Shown here piece by piece: positions 1-9,570 of a stretch of DNA of 64,000 nt; the first letter of the stretch is position 1; every line of letters starts with the position of its first letter. Below the pieces are notes generated by a model that worked only from the letters and a program-made list of their open reading frames with translations, made no database searches and was not told where the DNA came from. The translations under genes were made by a program, and so were the position numbers. This stretch comes from Hydrogenophilales bacterium 16-61-112 (GTDB taxonomy: Bacteria; Pseudomonadota; Gammaproteobacteria; Burkholderiales; Thiobacillaceae). The stretch spans positions 1 through 64,000 of the forward strand of contig NCHD01000008.1 in assembly GCA_002257045.1 (NCBI GenBank). The letters run 5' to 3'.

Positions 1-2096
1 AGGCGACCTGGCCCGCTTTCCATTTGAGCAGGGCGACGGCGCCTTCAGCGTGGATTCGAAAATCCGCGATGCCGTGATCGACTATGCGCCCGGCTGGCCA
101 CGTGTCGAGGGCATCCAGGCGCGCATGCTGTTTCAGGGCAAGACAATGGAAGTCACCAGTACCCAGGCCCGGATTTTCAACGTGGCGCTGGCGCCGGTGC
201 GCGTTGTCATCCCCAATCTGCTGTTGCACGACAACATGCTGCTGGTCGATGGCCAGGCGCAGGGGCCGGCGCAGGATTTCGTGCGCTATGCCAATTCCAG
301 TCCGGTGGGCGGGCATCTGCGCGGCTTCGTGACGGAACTGGATGCGCGCGGCACGATGCAGTTGGGTTTGAAGATGCAGATTCCGATGCGACATAGCAAG
401 GACACCACGATGTCGGGCACGTTGTCGTTGCAGGACAACCGCCTGGCGTGGGCAGGGCTGCCACCGGCCGAGCAGGCGCGAGGGGAAATCGTTTTCACCG
501 AAAAATCGCTTGCGATCAACAACCTCGCCGCCCAGTTTCTGGGGGGTCCGTTGCGCGTGGATACCACCCCCCGCCCCGGGCAGGGCCCGGTTCAGATCCG
601 GGCTCAGGGCCAGGCCAGCGTCGCGGGGGTTGCAACCTGGCTCAGCGCAGACCTGGCTCAATATCTGTGGCGAGCGCGTCCGGGTCGAATCCGATCTGCT
701 CGGGCTGGCTTCCCGCCTGCCGGCGCCGCTAGCGAAGCCCGCTGTCCGTCCGCTGCCGTTGTTGGTGACGATTCGGCCGCAAGGTGCAGACAGGGAGGTC
801 GAGGTCAAACTGGGTCAAACCGTGGGCGCCGTGTGGCGCAGTGCGCCGGACGGACGCTTTGCGCGCGGAGAGCTGCATTTTGGCGGGGCGCCGGTGTTGC
901 CAGCGGAGCCGGGCTTGCGTCTGGCCGGCAGCGCGCGGGGTCTGGATATCACGGGCTGGCTGGCTTTGCTGCCCGACACCGACGGGGGCGAGGGGTTGCC
1001 GCTTTCTGCGATGGATTTAAAGTTCGACTCCCTGGATATGCTCGGCCGGCGGTTCCAGGATGTTCGTCTGCTGGGAAGCAACCGCAACGGCATCTTTCGC
1101 ACTCAGGTAAGTGGTCGCGAACTCGACGGCGTGCTGAACTACCGGCCAGCGGGTGCGCTTGCTGCGCGCGTATCTGCACAGTTCAAGCGTTTGGTCGTTC
1201 CGGCGGCAAGCCCGGCTGCATCATCCAGCGAGGCGGACGCGATGACGATGGCAGCGGGCAAATTCCCCCTGCTGGAAGTCACGGTTGATGATTTCCGCCT
1301 GCAGACGCGTGCGTTGGGACGGCTGGACGTCATGGCGCACGGCACGCCGCAAGGCCTGTTGATCGACAACCTGCAACTGACGCATGCCGACAGCGTGTTC
1401 CGCATGAATGGCCTGTGGCATGAACAGGGCATCAGCGAAACGCGTGCGGATCTGAACCTGCGTGTGCTGGATGCAGGCAAATTCCTGACCCGCTTTGGCT
1501 ATCCGGACACGCTCAAACGCGGCAGTGCCGCGATCAGCGGCACTGTCAGCTGGGCCGGATCGCCCGCCGACTTCAGTCTGGGCACGCTGGCCGGGCAGCT
1601 TGAGTTCACTGCAAAAGGCGGACAGTTCCTGAACATCAACCCCGGTGTCGGCAAGCTGCTGGGCGTGCTGAGCCTGCAATCCCTGTCGCGCCGGTTGAGC
1701 CTCGATTTCCGTGATATCTTCAATAAAGGGTTTGCCTTCGACGACATGCAGGCGGCACTCAGGATTGCGCGGGGCGTGGTGTACAGCGATGACTTCAGAA
1801 TGCGTGGCCCGGCCGCCACGGTCAGGATGTCCGGACTGGCTGACCTGAATCAGGAATCGGTGCAGCTGCGGCTCAAGGTGATCCCGAAACTGTCCGAAGG
1901 CGTGGCGATCGCAAGTGCGCTGATCGGTGGCCCGCTGGCAGGCGTTGGCGTGCTGGCCGCGCAGAAACTGTTGCGCGATCCGATAGAAGAAGCCAGCAGC
2001 CAGAGTTTCATGGTAACGGGATCCTGGCAGGACCCCGACGTTGCCCGGATAGCTAAAACCCAGAGCAAAACAGACGCCCAGCCGACAGAACCTTGA
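1..2096 (+). pseudogene. yhdP: YhdP-family AsmA-like envelope protein, 3' part, frameshifted
   Basis: This is the C-terminal part of a YhdP/DUF3971 protein; the start lies left of the window. YhdP is an inner-membrane-anchored, AsmA-like protein implicated in phospholipid transport to the outer membrane. The frame beginning at base 2 reads family-like text (YAPGWP, then repetitive beta-strand sequence) to about base 660. The family text then continues in another frame (GERVRVESDLLGLASRLPAP, then the conserved C-terminal part) to the stop at 2094-2096. The switch coincides with a 10-bp direct repeat. The linker before GERV also looks shorter than I would expect for the family, so part of it may be deleted. 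As written the gene cannot make the full protein. Family assignment is confident; whether the break is biological or a sequencing error is open. Confidence 0.75.
635..660 (+). repeat. 10-bp direct repeat (16-bp period) at the yhdP frameshift
   Basis: ACCTGGCTCA occurs at 635-644 and again at 651-660, giving a period of 16 bases. Removing one 16-base unit changes the frame by one and joins the upstream yhdP frame to the downstream one. This makes slipped-strand duplication or misassembly at the repeat a candidate cause of the break. Confidence 0.7.
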
Positions 2097-2111
2097 TTGA
2101 GGAGATTGATC

Positions 2112-3104
2112 ATGACGACAAAAAAAATCATTCAACCCGTCCCGGCCAAACCCGGCACGACGAAATCCGGCCCGGCCAAGTCGAGCGTGGCACGCTCCAG
2201 GGGCGCTCAGGTCAAAAAGGCGTCCCTGCAGATCGACATGATTCGGGTGGCGGCCATCCAGATGGCCTCCGGCTCCAACGTGCTGGCCAATCTGGCCGAA
2301 GCCGAGCAGCTCATCGAGCTGGCGGTCGATGCGGGTGCGCGGCTGGTCGCGCTGCCTGAGTTTTTCTGCATCATGGGGCTGAAAGACAGCGAAGTGGTGA
2401 AGGCGCGCGAGGCCGAAGGCAGTGGCCCGATCCAGGCATTTCTGTCGCGCATGGCAAAAAAACATCGCATCTGGCTGATCGGCGGCTCGGTGCCGCTCGA
2501 GGCCAGCGTGGCGAACAAGGTGCGCAACAGCTGCCTGGTGTACGACGAGCGCGGCAAGCAGGTGGCGCGCTATGACAAGATCCATTTGTTCGGACTCGAT
2601 CTCGGCAACGAGCATTATCAGGAAGCCAAGCTGATCGAGCCGGGCGATTCGGTTGTGGTCATCAACAGCCCGTTCGGTCGCATCGGCCTGTCGATTTGCT
2701 ACGACCTGCGCTTTCCCGAGTTGTATCGCGCCATGCCCGAGGTCGACATCATCGTGGTGCCGTCTGCGTTTACCGCCACCACCGGCCGCGCCCATTTCGA
2801 AACCCTGATCCGCGCGCGGGCGATCGAGAATCTGGCGTATGTGATCGCCCCGGCGCAGGGCGGCTATCATTTGTCTGGCCGCGAAACCAACGGCGACAGC
2901 ATGATCGTCGACCCCTGGGGCGTGGTGCTCGACCGTCTGCCGCGCGGTTCCGGCGTCGTCATCGCCAACATCAACCCGGCCTATCAGGCCAGTTTGCGCA
3001 ACAGCCTGCCTGCGCTTAAACATCGCTTCATCAAGTGCGAGCAGATCGAACTCAACGTGGCCGAACGGCGCGTGTCGGTCAAGCGCGAAAAGCCCGTCAA
3101 ATAA
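2112..3104 (+). CDS. Nitrilase-superfamily amidase (Nit1/Nit2-like)
   Basis: This is a carbon-nitrogen hydrolase, probably a cytoplasmic amidase of the Nit1/Nit2 type; that group includes deaminated-glutathione and omega-amidases. The Glu-Lys-Cys triad is visible as LPEFF (Glu near residue 83), DKIHLFG (Lys near 156) and [14 protein letters not shown] (Cys near 196). The ATG at 2112 has GGAG at 2101-2104 in good position, 16 bases after the yhdP stop. This start adds about 42 residues rich in Lys, Pro, Ala and Ser before the first catalytic-domain strand ([12 protein letters not shown]). A start at 2238 would give the usual family length but has a poor ribosome site. It precedes tldD by 28 bases, so yhdP-nit-tldD is probably co-transcribed. 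The exact substrate cannot be read from sequence. Confidence 0.88.
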   Translation: MTTKKIIQPVPAKPGTTKSGPAKSSVARSRGAQVKKASLQIDMIRVAAIQMASGSNVLANLAEAEQLIELAVDAGARLVALPEFFCIMGLKDSEVVKAREAEGSGPIQAFLSRMAKKHRIWLIGGSVPLEASVANKVRNSCLVYDERGKQVARYDKIHLFGLDLGNEHYQEAKLIEPGDSVVVINSPFGRIGLSICYDLRFPELYRAMPEVDIIVVPSAFTATTGRAHFETLIRARAIENLAYVIAPAQGGYHLSGRETNGDSMIVDPWGVVLDRLPRGSGVVIANINPAYQASLRNSLPALKHRFIKCEQIELNVAERRVSVKREKPVK

Positions 3105-3132
3105 TCCAGAACCGAATAGTCAGGAAACCGTG

Positions 3133-4485
3133 ATGAACCCAGTCGACGCCTTCGTACCGATACAAACCGCCGAGCAGCTGTTCCAGTCTGCCGAAGCCAC
3201 GCTGCTGACTCCCAACGGGCTCGACGCCGACAAGCTCGCGCCGGTGTTTTCGCGCCTGATGTCGCATGACGTCGATTACGCCGATCTCTACTTCCAGTAT
3301 TCGCGCTCCGAAGGCTGGAGCCTGGAAGAAGGCCAGGTCAAGTCAGGCAGTTTCAATATTGACCAGGGCGTCGGCGTGCGCGCGATTTCAGGCGAGAAAA
3401 CCGCCTTTGCCTATTCCGACGACATCAGCCTCGACGCGCTGGGCGCAGCGGCGGACGCCACCCGCGCTATTGCCCGCGCCGGACAGCAGCGGCAGACCGC
3501 TGTTTCCCGCCGTGGCGACAGTCGACTGCTGTACAACCCGGTCGATCCGCTGGCGAGCTTGCAGGATGCCGACAAGGTCGCGCTGCTGGAGCGGCTGGAG
3601 AAAAAAGCCCGCGCCATGGATCCGCGCGTGATCCAGGTCATGGCAAGCCTCGCCTCCGAATACGAAGTGATTTTCGTCGCGCGTTCCGACGGTCATCTGG
3701 CCGCCGACGTGCGCCCGCTGGTGCGCTTGTCGCTGCAGGTGATTTCGGAACAGGACGGTCGCCGCGAGCAGGGCAGCGGCGGCGGTGGCGGGCGCTTCGA
3801 CTACAGCTATTTCACCGACGATATTCTCGATATCTATGCCCGCCAGGCGGTGCATCAGGCCAGCGTCAACCTCGACGCCCGTCCCGCCCCCGCAGGCAGC
3901 ATGACCGTCGTGCTCGGCTCCGGCTGGCCCGGCATCCTGCTGCACGAAGCGATCGGCCACGGCCTCGAAGGCGACGACGAAGGCAATCCCACCCAGCGCA
4001 CCACCCTGATCGAAGACGGCATCCTCACCGGCTACATGCAGGACATGATGAACGCCCGCCTGATGGGCATGGGCATCACCGGCAACGCGCGGCGTGAGTC
4101 CTACGCACACCTCACCATGCCGCGCATGACCAACACCCTGATGCTGGGCGGCGACAAGGATCCGGCAGAAATCATCGCCTCTGTGAAGAACGGCCTCTAT
4201 GCCGTCAACTTTGGCGGCGGCCAGGTCGACATCACCAGCGGAAAATTCGTCTTCTCCGCCGCCGAGGCCTACATGATCGAAGACGGCAAGATCACCTACC
4301 CGGTGAAAGGCGCCACCCTGATCGGCAACGGCCCCGAAGTGCTGACGCGCGTCTCCATGATCGGCAACGACATGGAAATGGATTCGGGTGTGGGCACCTG
4401 CGGAAAAGAAGGGCAGAGCGTGCCGGTCGGCGTGGGCCAGCCGACGCTGCGGATCGATGGATTGACGGTTGGCGGGACGGCATAA
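3133..4485 (+). CDS. tldD: TldD metalloprotease subunit
   Basis: TldD is the catalytic subunit of the cytoplasmic TldD/TldE zinc protease, which degrades unfolded peptides and matures microcin B17 in E. coli. The protein is 450 residues, normal for the family. It carries the metal motif [15 protein letters not shown] near residue 271 and the conserved C-terminal core ([27 protein letters not shown]). The ATG at 3133 is chosen because AGGAAA lies just upstream; a GTG directly before it is also in frame. The partner subunit is encoded separately at 21062-22402 on the other strand. Confidence 0.97.
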   Translation: MNPVDAFVPIQTAEQLFQSAEATLLTPNGLDADKLAPVFSRLMSHDVDYADLYFQYSRSEGWSLEEGQVKSGSFNIDQGVGVRAISGEKTAFAYSDDISLDALGAAADATRAIARAGQQRQTAVSRRGDSRLLYNPVDPLASLQDADKVALLERLEKKARAMDPRVIQVMASLASEYEVIFVARSDGHLAADVRPLVRLSLQVISEQDGRREQGSGGGGGRFDYSYFTDDILDIYARQAVHQASVNLDARPAPAGSMTVVLGSGWPGILLHEAIGHGLEGDDEGNPTQRTTLIEDGILTGYMQDMMNARLMGMGITGNARRESYAHLTMPRMTNTLMLGGDKDPAEIIASVKNGLYAVNFGGGQVDITSGKFVFSAAEAYMIEDGKITYPVKGATLIGNGPEVLTRVSMIGNDMEMDSGVGTCGKEGQSVPVGVGQPTLRIDGLTVGGTA

Positions 4486-4500
4486 GCCGGCTTATTGAAA

Positions 4501-4542
4501 ATACGGCGCTATACCCTTCGATTATTGCGCCCTACACGAGCT
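4501..4542 (+). repeat. Left arm of a 42-bp inverted repeat (REP-like)
   Basis: These 42 bases match the reverse complement of 5264-5305 at 35 of 42 positions. The arm contains ATTGCGCCCTAC, and its ends are themselves partly self-complementary (GGCGC...GCGCC), as in REP/BIME-type hairpins. Together with the right arm it brackets exactly one gene. Confidence 0.75.
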
Positions 4543-4575
4543 GACCGGATTGATCCGGAAACGGCATATTTACAA

Positions 4576-5265
4576 ATGAACAAAATAAGCCAAAGCTCCA
4601 CCATTCTCGTTGCCATACTCTCGACAACCTTGCTGATGGCAACCTGTTCCAAGACGCAAGACTCCCAAGCCTATCAGGCAGCATGTCATGGAGAACCGTT
4701 GCGAACGCTGGAGCAGCGGAATCAGGCAATGGAAGACGGCTATTTAATAAACGAACAATTTCGTTGCATAGACAAGGCGTCTTATATAGCGGTCAATGAG
4801 CAAGAAGCCAAATGGAGAGCCGCCAACACCCCCGAGGCGATCGCCAAGAGAATGCGGGACTTTGCCAAGCAGCGGGAGATTGAAGTGCAGCAAAGGGCGC
4901 TTGAAGCTGAGGAGCGAGCGCGCCAGGATGCGACCGAAGAAAGCAGGCTTGCAGAAGCCATGCAGAATATCGTGATACGTGATGTAGACATCAATACTGC
5001 AACGGCGGACGAGATTGCAGATGTGATAAGTGTGGGCCATGAAGCTGCGACAAAAATCATAGAAGAGCGGAACAAACGTCGTTTTAGGGACTGGGCTGAT
5101 TTGGTCTATAGAGTCAATCATTTTGGCTCCGCAAAGAATGCCGTATTCGCCTCCACCTGTGGCTTGAACGTGGATGGGAAGAGTTTGGAAGGTGCTCCAC
5201 CGGATGCAAGAATGGCTGCCAATATCTATGCCACACTAGAAATGCAGAAGAAGCGAAGAGACTAG
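4576..5265 (+). CDS. Secreted or lipoprotein-like protein with helix-hairpin-helix motif
   Basis: No known named family was recognised. The 229-residue protein starts with an apparent export signal (MNKISQSSTILVAILSTTLL) followed by MATCSK; the Cys could be lipidated, but Thr at -1 is unusual. Residues about 80-135 are charged and Ala/Glu/Arg-rich, probably a coiled coil. Residues about 136-190 contain a ComEA/helix-hairpin-helix-like unit (DVDINTATADEIADVISVG, later FRDWADLVYRV), which suggests DNA contact outside the cytoplasm. The ATG at 4576 is preferred: the frame also opens at 4495, but that start lies next to the left repeat arm and gives no signal. Base composition is visibly AT-richer than neighbours, and the gene lies between two inverted repeat arms, so transfer is plausible. 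Confidence 0.6.
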   Translation: MNKISQSSTILVAILSTTLLMATCSKTQDSQAYQAACHGEPLRTLEQRNQAMEDGYLINEQFRCIDKASYIAVNEQEAKWRAANTPEAIAKRMRDFAKQREIEVQQRALEAEERARQDATEESRLAEAMQNIVIRDVDINTATADEIADVISVGHEAATKIIEERNKRRFRDWADLVYRVNHFGSAKNAVFASTCGLNVDGKSLEGAPPDARMAANIYATLEMQKKRRD

Positions 5266-5305
5266 CCCGAGTAGGGCGCAATATCCGGAGGGCATTGCGC
5301 CGGAT
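5264..5305 (-). repeat. Right arm of the 42-bp inverted repeat (REP-like)
   Basis: This is the inverted copy of 4501-4542, with 7 mismatches. The minus strand reads ATTGCGCCCTAC in the same relative place. It begins at the stop codon of the helix-hairpin-helix gene. Confidence 0.75.
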
Positions 5306-5649
5306 GTGCGTCCACACAAACGCCCATGCCGTCCAGTCATCACTACGCTGGTTTTGATTTTCCTCCCCTCACAGCCCCGCCGGAAATCGAGCCTGCCGGG
5401 CGGATCAGCGGCGAAGGTGTTTGAGCCCCGCCCACAAAAAACAAAATCTAAAACAGCAAGGCGGGGCGAGTTCTTCGCCGCCCGTCCGGCAGTCCCGGTT
5501 TTCGGGAATTCGGGGATGTCGGGGTCGCCTTCTTTTGGTTACTTTTCTTGGCGAGACAAGAAAAGTGACTAGCCGCCGGGCTACCCCCGGCCAACGGTCA
5601 GAAGTCCAGTGAAGTTCTCGACTATTCCAACAGCTCGTTTTGTGCGCAC
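5306..5649. other. Gene-free stretch with a hairpin of dispersed-repeat type
   Basis: No supported gene lies here. At 5541-5566 there is a perfect 10-bp inverted repeat (ACTTTTCTTG, 6-base loop, CAAGAAAAGT) within a stretch whose translation resembles FGYFSWRDKKS. Text of this kind recurs in intergenic DNA of many betaproteobacteria and is often mis-called as small genes. That identification is from memory. The hairpin lacks a clean T-run but could still end transcription arriving from either side. Confidence 0.5.
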
Positions 5650-6729
5650 TTACTTCGGCAGCAACGTCAGTCGCAAATCCCCACCAACCTGCCGCACGTC
5701 GGCCAACCGAAACCGCGCGGCATCGGCCAGCGTCGCAAGCGTCGGCTGCGCAAACAGCCCGCGCGCATCGTCGCCCACCGACATCGGCGCCACATACGCC
5801 ACCCATTCATCGACCAGCCCGGCGGCTAGCAGCGCACCGTTCAACGCCGCGCCAGCTTCGACGTGCAGTTCGTTGACGCCGCGTTGTGCCAATAGCGTGA
5901 GCAGCGCGGCCAGATCAACGCGGCCATCCATCCCAGGCAACTCAACCACCTCCGCACCTGACCGTTCGAGCGCAGCGCGTGCAGTTGGATCAGCATGATG
6001 GCAGGCGATGAGCGCGGGCAGGATCGCCGCATCCGCCGGCGTGCGCAATGCGGAATCGACCACCACGCGCAGCGGCTGCCGGCCAATGTCGAAATCGCGC
6101 ACGTTCATGCGCGGATTGTCGGCCAGCACGGTGCCGCTGCCAGTGAGGGTGGCGCAGGCGCGGGCGCGCAGGTGCTGGACGTCGGCACGCGCGGTCGCGC
6201 CGGTGATCCACTGCGACTGGCCGTTGGCGAGCGCGGTTTTGCCGTCCAGCGTGGATGCGGTTTTCAGTCGTACCCACGGCCGCTGCCGCGTCATGCGTGA
6301 AATAAAACCGGGATTGAGCGCGCGCGCCTCGGTTTCCATCAGGCCGACCTCGGCAGTGATGCCGGCCAGCGTCAGCATGTCGATGCCGCCGCCCGCGACC
6401 AGCGGGTTGGGGTCGGTCATTGCCGCCACCACGCGCACCACGCCGGCCTGGATCAGCGCCTCGGCGCAAGGTGGGGTGCGGCCATGATGGGAACAGGGTT
6501 CTAGCGTGACGTAGGCCGTCGCGCCACGCGCCGCATCACCCGCAGCCTGGAGCGCATGCACCTCGGCGTGCGGCGTGCCGACGCGCTGATGCCAGCCTTC
6601 ACTCACGACCGTGCCGTTACGCACGATGACGCAGCCGACGCGCGGATTGGGCGTCGTGGTGAACAGTCCGCGCGCGGCGAGTTGCAGCGCGCGGGCCATG
6701 TGGGCGTGGTCGGCGGCGGAGAAGCGCAT
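5650..6729 (-). CDS. ribD: Bifunctional riboflavin deaminase/reductase RibD
   Basis: RibD carries out two steps of riboflavin synthesis: deamination of diaminohydroxyphosphoribosylaminopyrimidine, then reduction of the ribosyl group. The 359-residue length is typical. The N-terminal deaminase domain shows the zinc motifs HAEVHAL (about residue 54) and PCSHHGRTPPC (about 77-87). The C-terminal reductase domain begins near residue 150 (RPWVRLKTASTLDGKTAL) and includes GSGTVLADNPRMNVR. It is the last gene of a minus-strand run glyA-nrdR-carbonic anhydrase-ribD; other rib genes are not in the window. Confidence 0.96.
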   Translation of the reverse strand: MRFSAADHAHMARALQLAARGLFTTTPNPRVGCVIVRNGTVVSEGWHQRVGTPHAEVHALQAAGDAARGATAYVTLEPCSHHGRTPPCAEALIQAGVVRVVAAMTDPNPLVAGGGIDMLTLAGITAEVGLMETEARALNPGFISRMTRQRPWVRLKTASTLDGKTALANGQSQWITGATARADVQHLRARACATLTGSGTVLADNPRMNVRDFDIGRQPLRVVVDSALRTPADAAILPALIACHHADPTARAALERSGAEVVELPGMDGRVDLAALLTLLAQRGVNELHVEAGAALNGALLAAGLVDEWVAYVAPMSVGDDARGLFAQPTLATLADAARFRLADVRQVGGDLRLTLLPK

Positions 6730-6784
6730 GGTTGGAGTGGGCGGCAGCCAGAACGGAATAGCCGGATTATCGACGCGAGGCGAG

Positions 6785-6824
6785 AAAAAAGTCGAGCCGC
6801 CCGGACACAGGTCGCGGGCGGCTC
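6785..6824 (-). terminator. Rho-independent terminator of the carbonic anhydrase gene
   Basis: GAGCCGCCC and GGGCGGCTC (6794-6802 and 6816-6824) form a perfect 9-bp stem. On the minus strand it is followed within three bases by TTTTTT (6785-6790). It lies 15 bases after the carbonic anhydrase stop and before ribD, so ribD probably needs read-through or its own promoter. Confidence 0.85.
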
Positions 6825-6839
6825 GGGGTGCGGCAGCGA

Positions 6840-7577
6840 TCAGGAGTGTTCGATGATGGGGCGGCCGTTGCTTGGCTGGATCGGACGGTTGTTGTGGTTG
6901 TACAGGCGGTGGAAACCCTTCAGCTGCGCGGCCGACAATTCAACCGGCTGCTTCAGCACGTACCACGAGACCTGCTCCGAGCAGGGCGGCGTGGTGAGCG
7001 AGCCCAGGTAATGGTAATAGCCGTGCTGGGCCGGCAGCAGGTCGGCGACGTTGACGCTTGCACTGTCGACAAGGTGCTCGGGGCCGGCAGCGACCGGCAT
7101 GTTGGCGAAAACGGTCTTGAGTGTGGGGTTTTCATGGCCCTGCTTGAACAGCACGGCAACGACGGCCAGCTTGCCGGCGTCGTCCTTGTGCACCAGATGC
7201 GCGACCATGTCGTAGGGGTGGCCCTTGACGTGCTCCTCGCTGGGCGAGTGGAAATGGAACTGCACCAGCTTGTAAACGTGGTCCCCGACCGTGAGCGTGC
7301 CTGCGGTTTCGTTGACCTGGATGGTATGGCCGTTGTTGACAATGCGCAGCGGCTGGGCGGCGTAGGTGAATCCAAGCTCGGGTGCATTCGCATCCGGTTT
7401 TGCGCCGCGAACATCGATGGGCGACTGCGTGTGCCCCAGGCTGCATTCCTTGAAGCCGGCTTCGAGCTGGCTCCAGTGCGCCGGGCCGTGCTGGCCCTCA
7501 TAGGTCCAGTGCGGGCCTTCGGCGACAGCGGAAAAAGACAGCCCGAGCAGGGCAATGGCGGACAAACGTAACATCAT
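6840..7577 (-). CDS. cah: Periplasmic alpha-carbonic anhydrase
   Basis: This enzyme interconverts CO2 and bicarbonate in the periplasm. The protein of about 245 residues begins with a signal peptide (MMLRLSAIALLGLSFSAVAE, cleavage after AVA). The zinc ligands are visible as QFHFHSPSEEH and MVAHLVH, and the substrate-pocket loop as GSLTTPPCSEQVSW. The ATG at 7577 has AGGAG eight bases upstream; the next codon is also ATG. A periplasmic anhydrase fits inorganic-carbon supply in an autotroph. It sits between nrdR and ribD, which are neighbours in many relatives, and ends in its own terminator, so it looks like an insertion into that neighbourhood. Confidence 0.95.
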   Translation of the reverse strand: MMLRLSAIALLGLSFSAVAEGPHWTYEGQHGPAHWSQLEAGFKECSLGHTQSPIDVRGAKPDANAPELGFTYAAQPLRIVNNGHTIQVNETAGTLTVGDHVYKLVQFHFHSPSEEHVKGHPYDMVAHLVHKDDAGKLAVVAVLFKQGHENPTLKTVFANMPVAAGPEHLVDSASVNVADLLPAQHGYYHYLGSLTTPPCSEQVSWYVLKQPVELSAAQLKGFHRLYNHNNRPIQPSNGRPIIEHS

Positions 7578-7634
7578 GTGGTGGTCTCCTGGTTGAAAAA
7601 CGACGTACATCGACCCGCCGTAGCGGGCGAATTT

Positions 7635-8117
7635 TTAGCCGAACAAGTCATCGACGCCTTGCGGTGGGCTGCGTTCCAGATCCTGCAGCATTTCGCGAAA
7701 GTCGTCCGGGTCCTGAAAGCTCTTGTAGACCGAGGCAAAGCGGATATAGGCGATCTTGTCGAGCTTCTTGAGTTCCTGCATCACCAGTTCGCCGATTTCG
7801 CGTGCTGGCACTTCGCGTTCGCCCAGGGTCAGCAGGCGCTGGCGGATGCGGTCGACCGCAGCATCGACCAGTTCGGTCGAGACCGGGCGCTTGTGCAGCG
7901 CGCGGCGAAATCCCTCACGCAACTTGCCCTCGTCGAAATCCGCCCGCATACCGTTGCTCTTGACGATCTGCGGCGGCCGCAACTCGGCGGTTTCCCACGT
8001 GGTGAAGCGCTTGTCGCAGGCTGCGCAGCGGCGGCGGCGGCGGATCGCATCGCCCACCTCATTGACGCGGGAGTCAATGACCTGGGTGTCGAGGGAGCCG
8101 CAGAAGGGGCATTTCAT
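7635..8117 (-). CDS. nrdR: Transcriptional repressor NrdR
   Basis: NrdR represses ribonucleotide reductase genes in response to (d)ATP. The 160-residue protein has the N-terminal zinc ribbon (MKCPFCG, then [16 protein letters not shown]) followed by the ATP-cone domain (about residues 48-140, starting [19 protein letters not shown]). Length and order match the family. It follows glyA by 82 bases on the same strand, a common pairing. The 5' leader contains the GTGAGC tandem repeat described separately. Confidence 0.97.
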   Translation of the reverse strand: MKCPFCGSLDTQVIDSRVNEVGDAIRRRRRCAACDKRFTTWETAELRPPQIVKSNGMRADFDEGKLREGFRRALHKRPVSTELVDAAVDRIRQRLLTLGEREVPAREIGELVMQELKKLDKIAYIRFASVYKSFQDPDDFREMLQDLERSPPQGVDDLFG

Positions 8118-8121
8118 TTTG

Positions 8122-8158
8122 GTGAGCGGTGAGCGTGAGCGTGAGCGTGAGCGTGAGC
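8122..8158 (+). repeat. GTGAGC hexanucleotide tandem repeat in the glyA-nrdR spacer
   Basis: Five perfect GTGAGC units run from 8129 to 8158, with a sixth at 8122-8127 separated by one G. The array starts five bases upstream of the nrdR start codon region on the coding (minus) strand, where it reads GCTCAC. It probably covers or abuts the ribosome-binding region, so copy number could alter translation. Confidence 0.85.
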
Positions 8159-8199
8159 GGCGAGCGGTGGTTAACCGTTTACCGCTCCCTGCTTACCGT

Positions 8200-9441
8200 T
8201 CACCCATAAACCGGAAACTTCGCAACCAGCTTCGCCACGTCGCCCTTCACCCGCTCGATCACGGCTTCGTCGTTGGGGGCTTCGAGCACGTCGGCGATCA
8301 GGTGCGCCAGCTGTTCGGCTTCGAGTTCCTTGAAGCCGCGCGTGGTCATCGCCGGGGTGCCGATGCGGATGCCGCTGGTGACGAAGGGTTTCTGCGGGTC
8401 GTTGGGGATGGAGTTCTTGTTGACCGTGATGTGGGCGCGGCCCAGCAGGGCTTCGGCTTCCTTGCCGGTGAGTCGCTTGGCCTGCAGGTCGACCAGGAAG
8501 ACGTGGCTTTCGGTGCGGCCGGAAATGATGCGCAGGCCGCGCTCGACCAGCACCTTGCACATCACCAGCGCGTTGGCGATCACCTGTTCCTGGTAGTACT
8601 TGAACTCCTTGGTCGACGCTTCCTTGAACGCCGTTGCCTTGCCTGCAATGACATGCATCAGCGGGCCGCCCTGCAGGCCGGGGAAGATCGCCGAGTTGAT
8701 GGCCTTCTCGTGCTCGGCCTTCATCAGGATGATGCCGCCGCGCGGGCCGCGCAGGGTCTTGTGAGTGGTCGAGGTCACGACGTCCGCAAACGGCACCGGG
8801 TTGGGGTAGACGCCCGCAGCGATGAGGCCGGCGTAGTGTGCCATGTCGACCATGAAAATGGCGCCGATTTCCTTGGCAACCCTGGCGAAGCGCTCGAAAT
8901 CGATGCGCAGTGAATACGCCGAAGCGCCCGCGATGATCAGCTTGGGCTTGTGCTCGCGCGCCAGGGCTTCCATCCTGTCGTAGTCGATTTCTTCTTGTTC
9001 GTTGAGACCGTAGGCCACCGCGTTGAACCACTTGCCGCTCATGTTGAGCGCCATGCCGTGGGTGAGGTGGCCGCCTTCGGCGAGGCTCATGCCGAGGATG
9101 GTGTCGCCGGGCTTGAGAAAGGCCAGGAACACGGCCTGGTTGGCCTGCGAACCGGAGTTGGCCTGCACGTTGGCGGCCTCGGCGCCGAACAGTGCCTTGA
9201 CGCGGTCGATCGCCAGTTGCTCGACGATATCGACGTATTCGCAGCCGCCGTAGTAGCGCTTGCCGGGGTAGCCTTCGGCATATTTATTGGTGAGCTGAGA
9301 GCCTTGCGCTTCCATCACCGCCGGGCTGGTGTAATTTTCCGATGCGATCAGTTCGATGTGATCCTGCTGGCGCGTGTCTTCTTTTTGAATCGCCGCCCAC
9401 AGATCAGGGTCGGTTTGGGAAAGGGGCAGGGGAGCAAACAT
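8200..9441 (-). CDS. glyA: Serine hydroxymethyltransferase GlyA
   Basis: GlyA is a cytoplasmic PLP enzyme converting serine and tetrahydrofolate to glycine and methylenetetrahydrofolate. The 413-residue length is typical. Visible motifs are [20 protein letters not shown] (residues about 30-50), [28 protein letters not shown], and the PLP lysine in [14 protein letters not shown] (about residue 230). It is the first gene of the glyA-nrdR run. The next 65 bases upstream carry no recognised gene. Confidence 0.98.
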   Translation of the reverse strand: MFAPLPLSQTDPDLWAAIQKEDTRQQDHIELIASENYTSPAVMEAQGSQLTNKYAEGYPGKRYYGGCEYVDIVEQLAIDRVKALFGAEAANVQANSGSQANQAVFLAFLKPGDTILGMSLAEGGHLTHGMALNMSGKWFNAVAYGLNEQEEIDYDRMEALAREHKPKLIIAGASAYSLRIDFERFARVAKEIGAIFMVDMAHYAGLIAAGVYPNPVPFADVVTSTTHKTLRGPRGGIILMKAEHEKAINSAIFPGLQGGPLMHVIAGKATAFKEASTKEFKYYQEQVIANALVMCKVLVERGLRIISGRTESHVFLVDLQAKRLTGKEAEALLGRAHITVNKNSIPNDPQKPFVTSGIRIGTPAMTTRGFKELEAEQLAHLIADVLEAPNDEAVIERVKGDVAKLVAKFPVYG

Positions 9442-9570
9442 GGCGGAGTCCGGAACGCGAAAACGCGCATTTTAGCAAAGCGCGCCGGAGAAGGTGCGAG
9501 GTGCCCTCAGTCTGGAGTTTTCACGTTGTCAGGCAGTTTCGACTGCTGTGCATTGATTAGATCGCGCAAG

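Noticed and set aside
1221-3023. A 600-codon open frame on the minus strand opposite yhdP and the amidase gene
   Set aside because: It is antisense to two well-supported genes, is rich in His/Gln/Arg of the high-GC shadow type, and has no family text.
4495-4575. An earlier start for the helix-hairpin-helix gene
   Set aside because: It lies in the repeat arm and leader, and removes the signal peptide from the N terminus.
5306-5649. Small genes in the gap before ribD
   Set aside because: The frames correspond to a dispersed-repeat-like sequence with a hairpin; there is no ribosome site or family match.
8122-8158. A short CRISPR-like array
   Set aside because: The units are 6 bp without spacers, so it is a simple tandem repeat.
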